DNA of 64,000 nt from Nostoc desertorum CM1-VF14 (lineage in GTDB: Bacteria > Cyanobacteriota > Cyanobacteriia > Cyanobacteriales > Nostocaceae): the NCBI GenBank assembly GCA_019359245.1, contig JAHHHR010000026.1, positions 45,294-109,293 on the forward strand, in the 5' to 3' direction. Below are positions 8,133 through 17,206 of this stretch, piece by piece. The translations under genes were made by a program, and so were the position numbers. How positions within the stretch are numbered: the stretch's first letter is position 1; each line of letters begins with the position of its first letter. The notes under the pieces are model-generated. The model ran no database searches. It was not told the DNA's origin and saw only the letters and a list, made by a program, of their open reading frames with translations.

Positions 8133-8270
8133 GTAGAACATAAAGAGGAGAGAGATGTGTTTGAAGATTGGCAACTTGATGATCAATCAGGGCAATCAAT
8201 TGAAACGTTGCGCCACGTTCGAGATGAAGTTAAGGAACGAGTTGTAAAGTTAATTGATTCCCTCAATTAA
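8133..8270 (+). pseudogene. C-terminal stump of arsenate reductase (low-Mr phosphatase type)
   Basis: From 8133 to the TAA at 8268-8270 the frame reads VEHKEERDVFEDWQLDD followed by GQSIETLRHVRDEVKER. This is the typical C-terminal tail of cyanobacterial/actinobacterial ArsC-like low-molecular-weight phosphatases (xRDVFEDWxxxDPxGQSxExFRxVRD). A TAG at 8130-8132 closes the frame, and no catalytic CxxxxxR loop is found upstream, so only about 45 residues survive. Together with arsR, the pstS remnant and arsI it marks a former larger arsenic operon. Confidence 0.7.
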
Positions 8271-8307
8271 TTATGGTTCTTCGATTTTAATAGGATTGTA
8301 AGTTAGT

Positions 8308-11300
8308 TTACAGGTTGCTACAACTACAAATTAGGTTTGCGATCGCTTGAACTAATTTAGCTGGTTCCACAGGCTTAGTGATATGCTCCCCAAATCCGGC
8401 GGCGATTGCCTGTTGATAATCAGCTTCAGCTGCGTAAGCTGTAAGAGCGATCGCTGGAATTGTCCCTCCCATCTCTGGGGACATGGCTCTAATTTGACGC
8501 ATTAGCATATAACCGTCTACTTCCGGCATTCCAATGTCGCTTAACAGCAGATTTGGCTGGAACTGAGGCATAATTCGTAGTGCTTCCACAGCCGATGCCA
8601 CCGGGTTTACTACCGCGCCAGACTGCTCCAGAATGAAAGCAATTAACTCTCGCGTATCACGCTCATCATCCACAAGCAGAACTTTCACCCCATTTAGATC
8701 GGTTAAATTATCAGGTTGTTTATCAGTCTGGTGGTTATCTTGATGAATATTAATCATAGGTAGCATGACTGTAAAGGTCGCTCCCTGTTCTTCGCCTAAA
8801 CTTTCTGCCTGAACTGTCCCTCCATGTAGCTCGACGATGTGACGAACAATAGCCAATCCTAATCCCAATCCCCCGAATTTTCTGGTAGTTGCACCATCAG
8901 CTTGTCGAAAGTATTCAAATACGAATGGCAAAAAGTCAGGGCTAATTCCCTTACCTGTATCGCTGACTCGAAGTTGAGCCTGAGAACCAAGTGACTGTAA
9001 ACTTATTTCTACCTGTCCACCTGGGGGCGTGAACTTAATAGCATTAGAAAGTAAATTCCAGATAACTTGCTGCAAGCGACCAGAATCACCGATTATTAGG
9101 AATTTTGGCTCGCACCTTTGGCACGCTGGAAGCGTAACTTGGATTTTAGATTTTAGATTTTCAGATTGGTTGTTAAAATCGATAGATTCTAAATTTCTGT
9201 GAGAATTTTCCAATTCAAAATCGTTCGACTGAGTGTAGGCGTTCGCGTAGGATTCCGCAGTAAAGTCTGAAATTGTAAATCGCAAATTGATAGATTTAGC
9301 TTGGGCGGCTAGACGTACAGTTTCTATTGCAGATGCGATCGCAGTTTCCAAATTCACAGGAGCAATATTCAGACTGAGTTTACCTTGCAAAATCCGAGAG
9401 ACATCCAATAAATCTTCAATTAGTTGAGTCTGAAGCTTGGCATTGCGCTCAATGGTTTCGAGGGCGCGAGTAGTGGTTGCTTCATCATACTTTTTAGTTT
9501 GCAGTAACTTCGACCATCCCAAAATCGGGTTTAGCGGCGTGCGAAGTTCGTGGGAAAGAACCGCCAAAAATTCATCTTTAATCCGGTTAACTTGGACTAA
9601 TTGCTCTTTTTGCTGCTGTAACGAAGTCATTAACTGGGCGCGTTCTAGAGCAACCGCTACCTGATCGGAAGTTGCTTGCAGCAGAGCAATTTCCCCAGAA
9701 GTGAAGTGAGTACGGGTGCGGCTGGCAAAGGAGAGGACACCAAGGAGCTTTCCCTGAGCAATTAATGGTTGACCTGCATAGGCTGTGATCTCCAAAGCCT
9801 GGAGGATGTGGACATTTGGATGAGTAGAGTGCTGCACATCATTGACGACAATTTGATGGCGTTGTTGCGCCACTAGTCCGCACATTTCTTGATTAAATTC
9901 CAGGTATTCAATTGCTTGAAATACTTCATCATTAATGCCGTTCCAAGCTACTAAACGAAGTTTCTGCTTATTTTCGTGTGTCTCAATTAAATAGTTGAAG
10001 TAAAAATGCAAATCCATCTGCGCCGAGAGTTTGCTAAACAAGTTGTTCATTAGATCCAAGGGGCGCTCGGTTGAAAGCAAATCACTGGTTGTTTCAGAAA
10101 GTAGCTTGAGTCTTTCACTGCGCTCTTGCAAGGCAAGTTCAGCAAGCTGGCGTTCACGAAGGGCGCGTTCGCGTTCGGTGATGTCAACTGCAACCCCTCC
10201 TATAAGGCGTTGCCCAGATGCATCTGCAATAGGAAACTTATATACCAAAAATTCCCCCAGGGTGCCATCTCTGCGTGGGGCAGACTCGATGGTTTCAACA
10301 ACCTGATTCGTTTGGGCAACCATTCTAATGTTATCGAGGAAGGGTTGAGCGATTTGGGCTGGGTATAGGTCAAAAATGTTTTTATTAATTGCCTTATTTG
10401 TTGCTACATCGAATGTACTTAGATAAGTAGGGCTGAGGTAAAGTATACGTCCGTCTGCATTCGTAATCCATGCTGCGGCTGGAATATTGTCCATAAAAGC
10501 TTGAAATTGCTTTTGACTCTGACTCAGAGCTTTTTTAGCTTGCTTAAGGTCACTAATATCAAGAATGAATGCAACTGATTTCTGCTGAGATTCTCCTAAG
10601 AGAGAATAACCAACCACAACCGGGACAATAGAACCATCCTTGCGAATGCATTCCTTCTCATAGGGAGTACAAGTTCCCTTCGCTGTTGCCTCGGCAATAG
10701 CTAGTTCATCTAAATATTGGTACTCAGTAGGTGTGATATCAGTCCAGCGTAGTCTGCCTGTCTGGATATCTGCTTGGGTATAGCCTACAATTCGTAAGAA
10801 CTCGTCGTTGGCTTCAGTGATGCTACCATTCACATCACCAAAGATAATGCCAACTATATTGGCTTTGACAAAACTCCTGAGGCGTTCTTCACTTTCTTGG
10901 ATAATCTTCTCTGCTTGCTTGCGCTCGCTAATATCTGTAGTGCTGCCAACTACGCGGACTGGTTTTCCATCAGCATCCCGTTGCACTACTATCCCCTGAT
11001 CCAATATATAGATGTACTGATTATCCTGGTTGCGAATGCGATACTCGGCAGCATAGCGATCGCCATTTGCCAGAGCGATCGCCGTCTGCTCTTGTACACG
11101 CTGCAAATCTTCTGGATGAACAAGTTCACGCCACCAGTTACCTGTTGGTTCAGCAATATCAAGGGAATAGCCCAAAATCCGGGTTAAACCATCGGTTCTT
11201 TCAACGGTATCCTGCTCTATATCCCAGTCATAAATGAGACAATTGACCGCAGATGCTGCTAACTCAAAACGCTGATTAGCTAATCTCAGGCGTTCCTCCT

Positions 11301-12093
11301 TTTCCCGCAAGATTTGTTCGGCTTGCTGGCGTTGGCGTAGCGCAGCTTGCTGTTCGCTCAAATCAACAACAAAGCCAATAACAGTTTCTTCAGTGTCTCC
11401 CACTAGAACAGAACCGAGCAAAACCGGAACTCTTATGCCATCTTTACGGATGTATTCTTTCTCAAACGGTTTACAGACTCCGGCCATTCTAAGTTCTTCC
11501 ACCGAACGTTCACTCAAAAGCAGATACTCTGGTGGGGTAATCTCGCGCCAGTTAATTTGGTTAGCGGACAAATCTTCTTGCGTATAGCCGATCATCTTTA
11601 GAAAAGCATCATTGGCTTCCATGATCGAGCCATTATTCATATCAGTTACGATAACTCCAATGATGTTGGATTCTGCTAGCCGGCTAAACCGCATTTCGCT
11701 ATTTTGCAACAATTTCAGGCTTGTCTCTGCCTTGCGTCTGGCAGTTCGCAACTCTGAAGAAAGGGCAGTAATTAAGAAGGATACTACTGAGAATGTGGTT
11801 AATCGTACCAAGGCATTTGGGCTGAGAAAATCGAACGAGTAGACTGGCTCGATCAAAAAATAGAGAGCAGTTGTAACAGAAAGAGCGATCGCTAGTACTC
11901 CAAGTCTCATGCCGCCATACCAGGCACTGATTGCTACGGCAGCATAAAATAATGTAAATACACTCGGATCGAAGACTGGCAACAACAGTCGCGTCAGCAG
12001 CAACGCCGCTATGACTGCCAGGATCATCACACCATAGGTTAGTAACCAAGAGCGCATTATCAAAATTTTTTCGGTTACTTTCACCATCATCAT
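8308..12093 (-). CDS. Hybrid sensor histidine kinase: membrane region, four PAS, GAF, HisKA, HATPase, REC
   Basis: 1261 aa. Order: hydrophobic N-terminal region with several membrane segments (about 15-120, DUF4118/KdpD-like LFYAAVAISAWYGG), four PAS/PAC units (about 125-255, 270-390, 400-520, 530-650), GAF (about 680-840), HisKA with H848 in VLSHELRTPLNP, HATPase (N box NLLSNAIKF, then GLGLGLAIVRHIVELHGG), and a C-terminal receiver with D1186 (LLSDIGMPE). Residues about 938-994, between HisKA and HATPase, are an unusual insert encoded by dispersed-repeat DNA. The start ATG overlaps the stop of an XRE gene (TAATG). The stimulus is unknown. Confidence 0.9.
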   Translation of the reverse strand: MMMVKVTEKILIMRSWLLTYGVMILAVIAALLLTRLLLPVFDPSVFTLFYAAVAISAWYGGMRLGVLAIALSVTTALYFLIEPVYSFDFLSPNALVRLTTFSVVSFLITALSSELRTARRKAETSLKLLQNSEMRFSRLAESNIIGVIVTDMNNGSIMEANDAFLKMIGYTQEDLSANQINWREITPPEYLLLSERSVEELRMAGVCKPFEKEYIRKDGIRVPVLLGSVLVGDTEETVIGFVVDLSEQQAALRQRQQAEQILREKEERLRLANQRFELAASAVNCLIYDWDIEQDTVERTDGLTRILGYSLDIAEPTGNWWRELVHPEDLQRVQEQTAIALANGDRYAAEYRIRNQDNQYIYILDQGIVVQRDADGKPVRVVGSTTDISERKQAEKIIQESEERLRSFVKANIVGIIFGDVNGSITEANDEFLRIVGYTQADIQTGRLRWTDITPTEYQYLDELAIAEATAKGTCTPYEKECIRKDGSIVPVVVGYSLLGESQQKSVAFILDISDLKQAKKALSQSQKQFQAFMDNIPAAAWITNADGRILYLSPTYLSTFDVATNKAINKNIFDLYPAQIAQPFLDNIRMVAQTNQVVETIESAPRRDGTLGEFLVYKFPIADASGQRLIGGVAVDITERERALRERQLAELALQERSERLKLLSETTSDLLSTERPLDLMNNLFSKLSAQMDLHFYFNYLIETHENKQKLRLVAWNGINDEVFQAIEYLEFNQEMCGLVAQQRHQIVVNDVQHSTHPNVHILQALEITAYAGQPLIAQGKLLGVLSFASRTRTHFTSGEIALLQATSDQVAVALERAQLMTSLQQQKEQLVQVNRIKDEFLAVLSHELRTPLNPILGWSKLLQTKKYDEATTTRALETIERNAKLQTQLIEDLLDVSRILQGKLSLNIAPVNLETAIASAIETVRLAAQAKSINLRFTISDFTAESYANAYTQSNDFELENSHRNLESIDFNNQSENLKSKIQVTLPACQRCEPKFLIIGDSGRLQQVIWNLLSNAIKFTPPGGQVEISLQSLGSQAQLRVSDTGKGISPDFLPFVFEYFRQADGATTRKFGGLGLGLAIVRHIVELHGGTVQAESLGEEQGATFTVMLPMINIHQDNHQTDKQPDNLTDLNGVKVLLVDDERDTRELIAFILEQSGAVVNPVASAVEALRIMPQFQPNLLLSDIGMPEVDGYMLMRQIRAMSPEMGGTIPAIALTAYAAEADYQQAIAAGFGEHITKPVEPAKLVQAIANLICSCSNL
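9110..9275 (-). repeat. Repeat-derived in-frame insert within the hybrid kinase
   Basis: The region contains GGATTTTAGATTTTAGATTT-type DNA and a GTTCGCGTAGGATTCCGC palindrome fragment, both seen between genes elsewhere (for example near 37272-37300). It encodes a polar stretch (ESYANAYTQSNDFELENSH, then NQSENLKSKIQ) exactly where related kinases have a short linker before the GDSGRLQQ segment. The frame is kept. Confidence 0.6.
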
Positions 12094-12347
12094 TAGGAGT
12101 CCTCCCGTTGCTCCGTTTTGAGGAGATACTCGTTCAGTAATCTTTTGCCTGGTTCGCCCATCTTCTGTAACATCTCTTGAATTAGCTTTAGTGCCATCTG
12201 TGAAGGCACTGTAGATCCGTTCTCCCAGCGATTAACTGTTCGCATGGAAACTCCCAACTTGGCTGCAAACTTTTCCTGAGAGAGAGCGAGGTGCTGCCGA
12301 AGTTCACGGATTAAATCTGAAATTTTTAGTGACTTTTCTAGTTCCAT
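12093..12347 (-). CDS. XRE-family helix-turn-helix protein
   Basis: 84 aa; a single Cro/C1-type HTH (IRELRQHLALSQEKFAAKLGV ... TVNRWENGSTVPS) fills residues 8-55, with a short helical tail. Its stop overlaps the start of the giant hybrid kinase (TAATG), so the two are co-translated and probably functionally linked. For example, the HTH protein may regulate the pair or take part in the output of the kinase. Small single-HTH proteins of this sort are common, and the regulated promoter cannot be seen. Confidence 0.8.
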   Translation of the reverse strand: MELEKSLKISDLIRELRQHLALSQEKFAAKLGVSMRTVNRWENGSTVPSQMALKLIQEMLQKMGEPGKRLLNEYLLKTEQREDS

Positions 12348-12953
12348 AATGGGAAGAATAAGACAGGTGTCTCGACATTTGTCTCCAACTTAAGGAAGAA
12401 TTCCAATAGCCATTAGTTATTATCAATTTTATCTTTTGGCGAAATACCAATATTTAGTTATCGTCTTCATTAATTACTGTTCACTGATGTCAGTCTCGCT
12501 CATGCTTGTGATAACTGTTAACTGTTTTAAGGTGATGCGACAAAAATTGTTGAGAAAAAATAATTGTAGAAAGTAACTATAAAATAAACATTAAATTTTG
12601 TCAGGGAGGTCATCCAAGGATAGTATTATAAACAATTTAATAAGCTTCAATAATAACTCACCTAAAAAATGCATGAGTAGCGCATTATCTTAGCATGACT
12701 CATGCTCTACTTAATATTTTATATATAGCAATCCTAAATCATTTGGGAAAAGTTAATACCGTGAATTGTGGCAACTTAGGTTAGGATTTCTACAGATATT
12801 TTGGTTGGGATAGATAAGTTTTTCCAAAATGATTTGAAATGGGTTTCAAAAAAAATGTAGTTGATTTTACTTCTAAGGTAAGATTCCAATAGCGAAGCTG
12901 TAAAGCTATGATAGGATTTAAATCAAAATTTTTGCTTAATCCATATCACTGTT
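12348..12953. other. 606-bp intergenic region with an inverted repeat
   Basis: No credible gene. An imperfect inverted repeat has arms at 12736-12754 (AAATCATTTGGGAAAAGTT) and 12816-12835 (reverse complement AAATCATTTTGGAAAAACTT) around about 61 bp, possibly a small non-autonomous element. The rest is AT-rich and should hold the divergent promoters of the XRE gene and the acyltransferase-like gene. Confidence 0.45.
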
Positions 12954-14009
12954 TTGATTAATCAACATTCTGAAAACCTTATCAACCCTCAACTGGAAAA
13001 TGTATCAGGTGAAGGCTATATATTTAGTTGGTTTGATTGGTTTTGTCTTTGGTATCCTCCAGGCTGGCTAATTTTATTCAACCGTCATTGGCAGCACTAT
13101 CATACCGATTCAGACGGTTGGAATTGGCTGGAATATGGATTGTTTTTAGTTCCTGGCGGATTTTATCTGGCGCTGCTGAGTCGTTGGTTGCGTCTTGGTT
13201 TTCGTTCACCCCGAACAGAAGTTAGTGAATTTGATCCCAAATATCAACAAGCTTTTAGCAAAGAAATTCTCGGTCCTATCGTTAAATACTACTTTCGTGG
13301 AGAATTACTACAAGTCGAAAACTTGCCGCAAACAGGGCCATTAATTGTGGCAATGAATCACGCAGGGATGTCTTTCCCTTGGGATTTTTTAACCTTGGGT
13401 TATTTATTAGGTGAAGCTAGAGGATGGGGAGTGCAACTTCTAGCAAATCCAGCATTATTTGAGCATCCTTGGATGATTTGGTGGTTACCATCTAAATGGT
13501 CACAGGTTTTGGGTGGTGTGCGAGCCGAATTAGATGATTTCGAAGCCGCGATGGCTGCGCCAACGCCTACAGCGAACGCCCAAGGTGAAATTATTTTATA
13601 TGCACCCGAAGGTATCCGCGGCCCTCTGAAAGGTTGGAGGAAACGCTACCAACTAGAAAAGTTTGATGTGAGTTTTATTAAGTTGAGCGATCGCTATCAA
13701 ATTCCTATTCTCCCGGTAGTTTGCATTGGGAGCGAATCTTTACATCCTTGGGCTGTTAATTTTAAACGATTGCAACGATTAGTCAAATTACCATTCTTGC
13801 CTTTTTCACCTTTAATGCTTGTCTTAATTCTCTTCCCTTCAATGGGAGTTTGGGCAATGAGAACTCGACTACGTTACTTTATTCAGCCTTTGGAAACAGC
13901 AGAATTGCACAAGTATTCAAATAAAGGGCGTACAGTAGCTTATCGGCAGGCACAAGAATTACGAGAAAAACTGCAAATTCAAATTAATCAGTTATTGAAA
14001 CAAGTTTAA
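12954..14009 (+). CDS. Lysophospholipid acyltransferase-like protein (PlsC superfamily)
   Basis: 351 aa from a TTG start; no in-frame ATG lies close upstream, so the start is uncertain. An N-terminal hydrophobic part (WFCLWYPPGW, a membrane stretch near 60-80) precedes the acyltransferase region: LIVAMNHAGMSFPWD resembles motif I but with a wider His-Asp spacing than the usual HX4D, and PEGIRGP resembles the EGTRS motif. It probably acylates a lipid or pigment at the membrane. Residues about 198-210 (AAMAAPTPTANAQ) come from a repeat insertion. Confidence in the superfamily is moderate. Confidence 0.65.
   Translation: MINQHSENLINPQLENVSGEGYIFSWFDWFCLWYPPGWLILFNRHWQHYHTDSDGWNWLEYGLFLVPGGFYLALLSRWLRLGFRSPRTEVSEFDPKYQQAFSKEILGPIVKYYFRGELLQVENLPQTGPLIVAMNHAGMSFPWDFLTLGYLLGEARGWGVQLLANPALFEHPWMIWWLPSKWSQVLGGVRAELDDFEAAMAAPTPTANAQGEIILYAPEGIRGPLKGWRKRYQLEKFDVSFIKLSDRYQIPILPVVCIGSESLHPWAVNFKRLQRLVKLPFLPFSPLMLVLILFPSMGVWAMRTRLRYFIQPLETAELHKYSNKGRTVAYRQAQELREKLQIQINQLLKQV
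13545..13583 (+). repeat. Short palindromic-repeat fragment inside the acyltransferase-like gene
   Basis: GATGGCTGCGCCAACGCCTA and the following AGCGAACGCC match the style of the GCGATG...GGC...ACGCC repeats found between genes (29346-29402, 36097-36130, 52350-52395, 57083-57125). It adds a short Ala/Pro/Thr segment between ELDDFE and GEIILYAPEG without shifting the frame. Confidence 0.5.
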
Positions 14010-14074
14010 TTCTACGAGTTAATTTAAATCAATCTTTTAAAAAACAATTTACTTAAGTATAAAACTTTTGTAAC

Positions 14075-14340
14075 GTAACATGGTTTTTTCCCCCACTTCC
14101 ATTCCTCTCCCTGAAAGGTCGCAAGGCTTTGAAACCCAGTTTTAATTTTCTCTGCTTATATGAAACCACCCTGCAACCCCTCCCCGTTTGCGGCTACGGT
14201 GACACACATCTCTATACAAAACCAAAGTCTTGTAGATCCTCCGATAAATTGGAGGACTTTGAAAGGTTTTTGCCCTGCTTTTTTAAGGGGGGTTGGGGGG
14301 ATCAAAGCCTGTGGGGTAAATCTAGAAGAATTGTGTACCG
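14075..14340. repeat. Dispersed repeat shared with 44530-44765 (opposite orientation)
   Basis: The segment around 14120-14190 (TTTGAAACCCAGTTTTAATT ... ATGAAACCACCCTGC) matches the reverse complement of 44558-44620 almost base for base. It is flanked by CCCCTCCCCGTTTGCGG and AAGGGGGGTTGGGGGG stretches. The gap 14010-14343 holds nothing else; short frames here are repeat sequence. Confidence 0.6.
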
Positions 14341-14343
14341 TTA

Positions 14344-14805
14344 TTAAATTGGTTTTTCCATAATAAAATTTATCAGCTTTTGCCCTCTACGTTCTACCTC
14401 TTGCTGTTTCACAACAATAAAATTCTGTCTTTCAAAAAACGGTTTAGCTGTAATACTGGCTTCTGTAAATAACTTCTCAATTTTTAAAGACTTTGCTTTT
14501 GATTCAAGCTGTTCTAAGATTTTCTTACCAACTCCTCTTCTTTGAAAATCTTTATGACAGTAAAAACGATCAATATGTCCATTAGCCTCTAATTCCCCAA
14601 AACCAATAATTTTACCCTGCTCCTCGGCTACATAAGTAAACTTACTTCCCAAACCTTTAATCCAAACCTCAATATCCATATTTGCTGGTGCCCAAGCATC
14701 TACTTGTTCTTGTGTGTAATCACGAATATTTACTTCATGAATAGTGTCGTAGAACAATTTCATAATTTCTTCGGTATCAGGTATTTTGTATATTCTTAAT
14801 TTCAT
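14344..14805 (-). CDS. GNAT-family N-acetyltransferase
   Basis: About 153 aa from the ATG at 14805 (MKLRIYKIPDTEEI); a TTG 21 bases upstream is the other possible start. The GNAT acetyl-CoA motif A is visible as RFYCHKDFQRRGVGKKILEQ (Q/RxxGxG/A), preceded by the YVAEEQGKIIGFGELE strands and followed by the FTEASITAKPFFERQNF motif B. It resembles the YafP/PF13673 group acting on small molecules or toxins. It lies alone, convergent with the upstream repeat region; the substrate is unknown. Confidence 0.8.
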   Translation of the reverse strand: MKLRIYKIPDTEEIMKLFYDTIHEVNIRDYTQEQVDAWAPANMDIEVWIKGLGSKFTYVAEEQGKIIGFGELEANGHIDRFYCHKDFQRRGVGKKILEQLESKAKSLKIEKLFTEASITAKPFFERQNFIVVKQQEVERRGQKLINFIMEKPI

Positions 14806-15007
14806 AAGGAAGGTAATTAATGGCAAGGAAATCTACTAGAAATAGTATCAGCGCTGGCGGGTCTACTTCAGCTTCCGAGTGTAGTCCTTTTCTGCTTATA
14901 CAGCAGAATTTATCAGGTTAAATCTCATATACACAACTTTTATAGTACAAATATACTAATTAGCTGCTAAAATGCCTTAAAAGTCAGCTAGCTTTGCTTG
15001 AGGTAGT

Positions 15008-15511
15008 ATGAAACAAATCCAAGACACGGATAAAAAGCCCATTTTGCTCAAAGTTTCGTTGTTGCCTATATCTGTAACTACAGCTATAGCGCCACTGCAA
15101 CCCCAACAGGAAAAAATCATTAGTGAACAAGAGCGTTTGATAACACAAGTCAAACGTATTAATCAGATGGCGGGAGAGCTAGAAGCAGCAATATTAGAGT
15201 TGAAAGCGATCGCTAACACACTGAATACTCAAAAACGTTACCCAGTTTTAAAGCAGGAGCTATGGAAAAATATTTGTCAGTATTTCGCAGTTAGCGTCCC
15301 TTGGGTGAAACGAAAGCCTGACGACTCATTTATTCTGACAACGCGAAAAGTTGATTTATTCCGAGCCGAAAGGGAAGCCGCACTTCTAGCACAGCAACTT
15401 CGTCAGCAAACCAAAAAAAGATTAACATCGCAGCGACATAGAAAAAACAAGAATGGGGCTGAGGCTGACACAAAAAGCTTCTTCAAAAAGATATTAGTCC
15501 ACAAATCTTAA
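15008..15511 (+). CDS. Hypothetical coiled-coil basic protein, 167 aa
   Basis: ATG start after GAGGTAGT. Residues about 35-75 form a likely coiled coil (EKIISEQERLITQVKRINQM). The middle has an aromatic WKNICQYFAVSVPWVKRK stretch, and the C-terminus is very basic and glutamine-rich (LRQQTKKRLTSQRHRKNKNG). No known domain is recognised. The basic tail suggests nucleic-acid or membrane contact, but this is only inference. Confidence 0.55.
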   Translation: MKQIQDTDKKPILLKVSLLPISVTTAIAPLQPQQEKIISEQERLITQVKRINQMAGELEAAILELKAIANTLNTQKRYPVLKQELWKNICQYFAVSVPWVKRKPDDSFILTTRKVDLFRAEREAALLAQQLRQQTKKRLTSQRHRKNKNGAEADTKSFFKKILVHKS

Positions 15512-15732
15512 AATTATTAACATTCAACGGCAGATCACCCCTGAGGTTGTAACAGTTATGCTGATTGAAGTGGCAGAAGGAAATTTTTCCTCAAAATTAC
15601 TTACTATACTGCCATTGCTAATTGTTACCAACTATGATAACAATTAGGCAAACTGCCCTAAGATTGCACCTTTGTAAAACCGAGTGCAACATCAGGGACA
15701 ATCAATCAGCGCACAGAAGAGGTAAAAAGAAG

Positions 15733-16059
15733 GTGTTAAAGACACTTTTAGTGATTGCCGTTGGTTTTTTACCGTCCCTGATTTCTCTGTGGGCGATCCG
15801 CAAAACCCATGCGCGATCGCGCTTACGACTCAGACAAGCAGCCATGAATTTTCCAGTCGTGCAGCGGCGGCAAAATCTTAGACCTGTAGAAAGCGATCGC
15901 TATTATTTAGAAGGTGTGGGTTATCTAATTGGCGATATCAGCTGCAAATTTAATGCCCGATCTGGCTACATGCGTTGTGCTGTCAATCCCGAAGGCCCTT
16001 GTAATGGTTGCCGTCACTACGAACCTAAGGAATTAGCTGGTAGCGAAAAAAGGGCTTAA
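15733..16059 (+). CDS. DUF6464-like membrane-anchored protein
   Basis: I favour the GTG at 15733 (VLKTLLVIAVGFLPSLISLW), which has AAGAGG 10 nt upstream and places a membrane helix at the N-terminus; the frame stays open back to 15622. After the helix comes an Arg-rich linker and a short domain with YYLEGVGYLIGDISCKFNARSGYMRC and PCNGCRHYEP. The four cysteines could bind a metal. This arrangement fits a small cyanobacterial family of unknown function; the family name is from memory and moderately certain. Confidence 0.6.
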   Translation: MLKTLLVIAVGFLPSLISLWAIRKTHARSRLRLRQAAMNFPVVQRRQNLRPVESDRYYLEGVGYLIGDISCKFNARSGYMRCAVNPEGPCNGCRHYEPKELAGSEKRA

Positions 16060-16189
16060 CAAGTTTTACCTGCCTAATACTCAAAAAATCTCAAATTACT
16101 GAAGAAGGGGAAGGGCATAACTGGAGAGAGAAATTTATTGGATGTCCGAAACTAATCCTACCCTTCACCCTCAAGAAAAACCGTTGTAA

Positions 16190-17206
16190 CTATGGGCCAA
16201 TATTAACAAAAAGTGCTTTATTGGTTCCAAGACCCGCACAGATAACCCGATTTGTGCTTAAAGAAGCACAACTAGGATTTGAGGTGTATACTCCTCCCAG
16301 ACTCTGAGGCCCACTCCAGGAACTGCCATTAAACCGATTCACAAAAAGTGCTTTGTTGGTTCCAAGACCGGCACAGATAGCTTCATTTGCGCCTAAAGAA
16401 GCACAACTAGGATTTGAGGTGTATACTCCTCCTAGACTTTGAGGCCCACTCCAGGAACTGCCATTAAACCGATTCACAAAAAGTGCTTTATTGGTTCCAA
16501 GACCAGCACAGATAACCTGATTTGTACCTAAGGAAGCACAACTAGGATCTGAGGTATATACTCCTCCTAAACTTTGAGGCCCACTCCAGGAAATACCATT
16601 AAACCGATTTACAAAAAGCGCTTTATTGGTTCCAAGACCGGCACAGATAGCTTCATTTGTGCCTAAGGAAGAACAACTAGGATTTGAGGTGTATACTCCT
16701 CCCAGACTCTGAGGCCCACTCCAGGAAATACCATTAAACCGATTTACAAAAAGCGCTTTATTGGTTCCAAGACCGGCACAGATAGCTTCATTTGTGCCTA
16801 AGGAAGAACAACTAGGATTTGAGGTGTATACTCCTCCCAGACTCTGAGGCCCACTCCAGGAACTGCCATTAAACCGATTCACAAAAAGTGCTTTATTGGT
16901 TCCAAGACCAGCACAGATAACCTGATTTGTGCCTAAGGAAGCACAACTAGGATCTGAGGTATATACTCCTCCTAAACTTTGAGGCCCACTCCAGGAAATA
17001 CCATTAAACCGATTTACAAAAAGCGCTTTATTGGTTCCAAGACCGGCACAGATAGCCTGATTTATGCCTAAGGAAGCACAACTAGGATTTGAGGTGTATA
17101 CTCCTCCCAGACTCTGAGGCCCACTCCAAACGGCAAGAACTGGTTGGCTTACCAGGGATAAAATTACCGATGTTGTACCTGCTAAAATCGTAAATTTCTT
17201 TTTCAT
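16190..17206 (-). CDS. Secreted seven-repeat protein, probable PLL-like beta-propeller lectin
   Basis: 338 aa: a signal peptide (MKKKFTILAGTTSVILS ... QPVLA, about 25 aa), then seven tandem 45-residue repeats, the last cut at 42 residues. Each repeat reads WSGPQSLGGVYTSNPSC, then LGTNxAICAGLGTNKALFVN and RFNGxS. The WSGxxSLGG...S.P...L pattern resembles blades of bacterial PLL/tectonin-type propeller lectins, and seven repeats would close one propeller. Each repeat has two Cys (SC and IC), possibly one disulphide per blade. No enzyme motif is visible. It would be extracellular and may bind sugars. It is monocistronic, with no neighbour that explains it. Confidence 0.7.
   Translation of the reverse strand: MKKKFTILAGTTSVILSLVSQPVLAVWSGPQSLGGVYTSNPSCASLGINQAICAGLGTNKALFVNRFNGISWSGPQSLGGVYTSDPSCASLGTNQVICAGLGTNKALFVNRFNGSSWSGPQSLGGVYTSNPSCSSLGTNEAICAGLGTNKALFVNRFNGISWSGPQSLGGVYTSNPSCSSLGTNEAICAGLGTNKALFVNRFNGISWSGPQSLGGVYTSDPSCASLGTNQVICAGLGTNKALFVNRFNGSSWSGPQSLGGVYTSNPSCASLGANEAICAGLGTNKALFVNRFNGSSWSGPQSLGGVYTSNPSCASLSTNRVICAGLGTNKALFVNIGP
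16193..17128 (-). repeat. Seven tandem 135-bp repeats
   Basis: The period is 135 bp. By eye, two adjacent units (16589-16723 and 16724-16858, repeats 4 and 3 of the protein) are identical, and the marker GATCTGAGGTATATACTCC recurs exactly three units apart (16546 and 16951). This indicates recent unit and multi-unit duplication or gene conversion. Confidence 0.9.
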
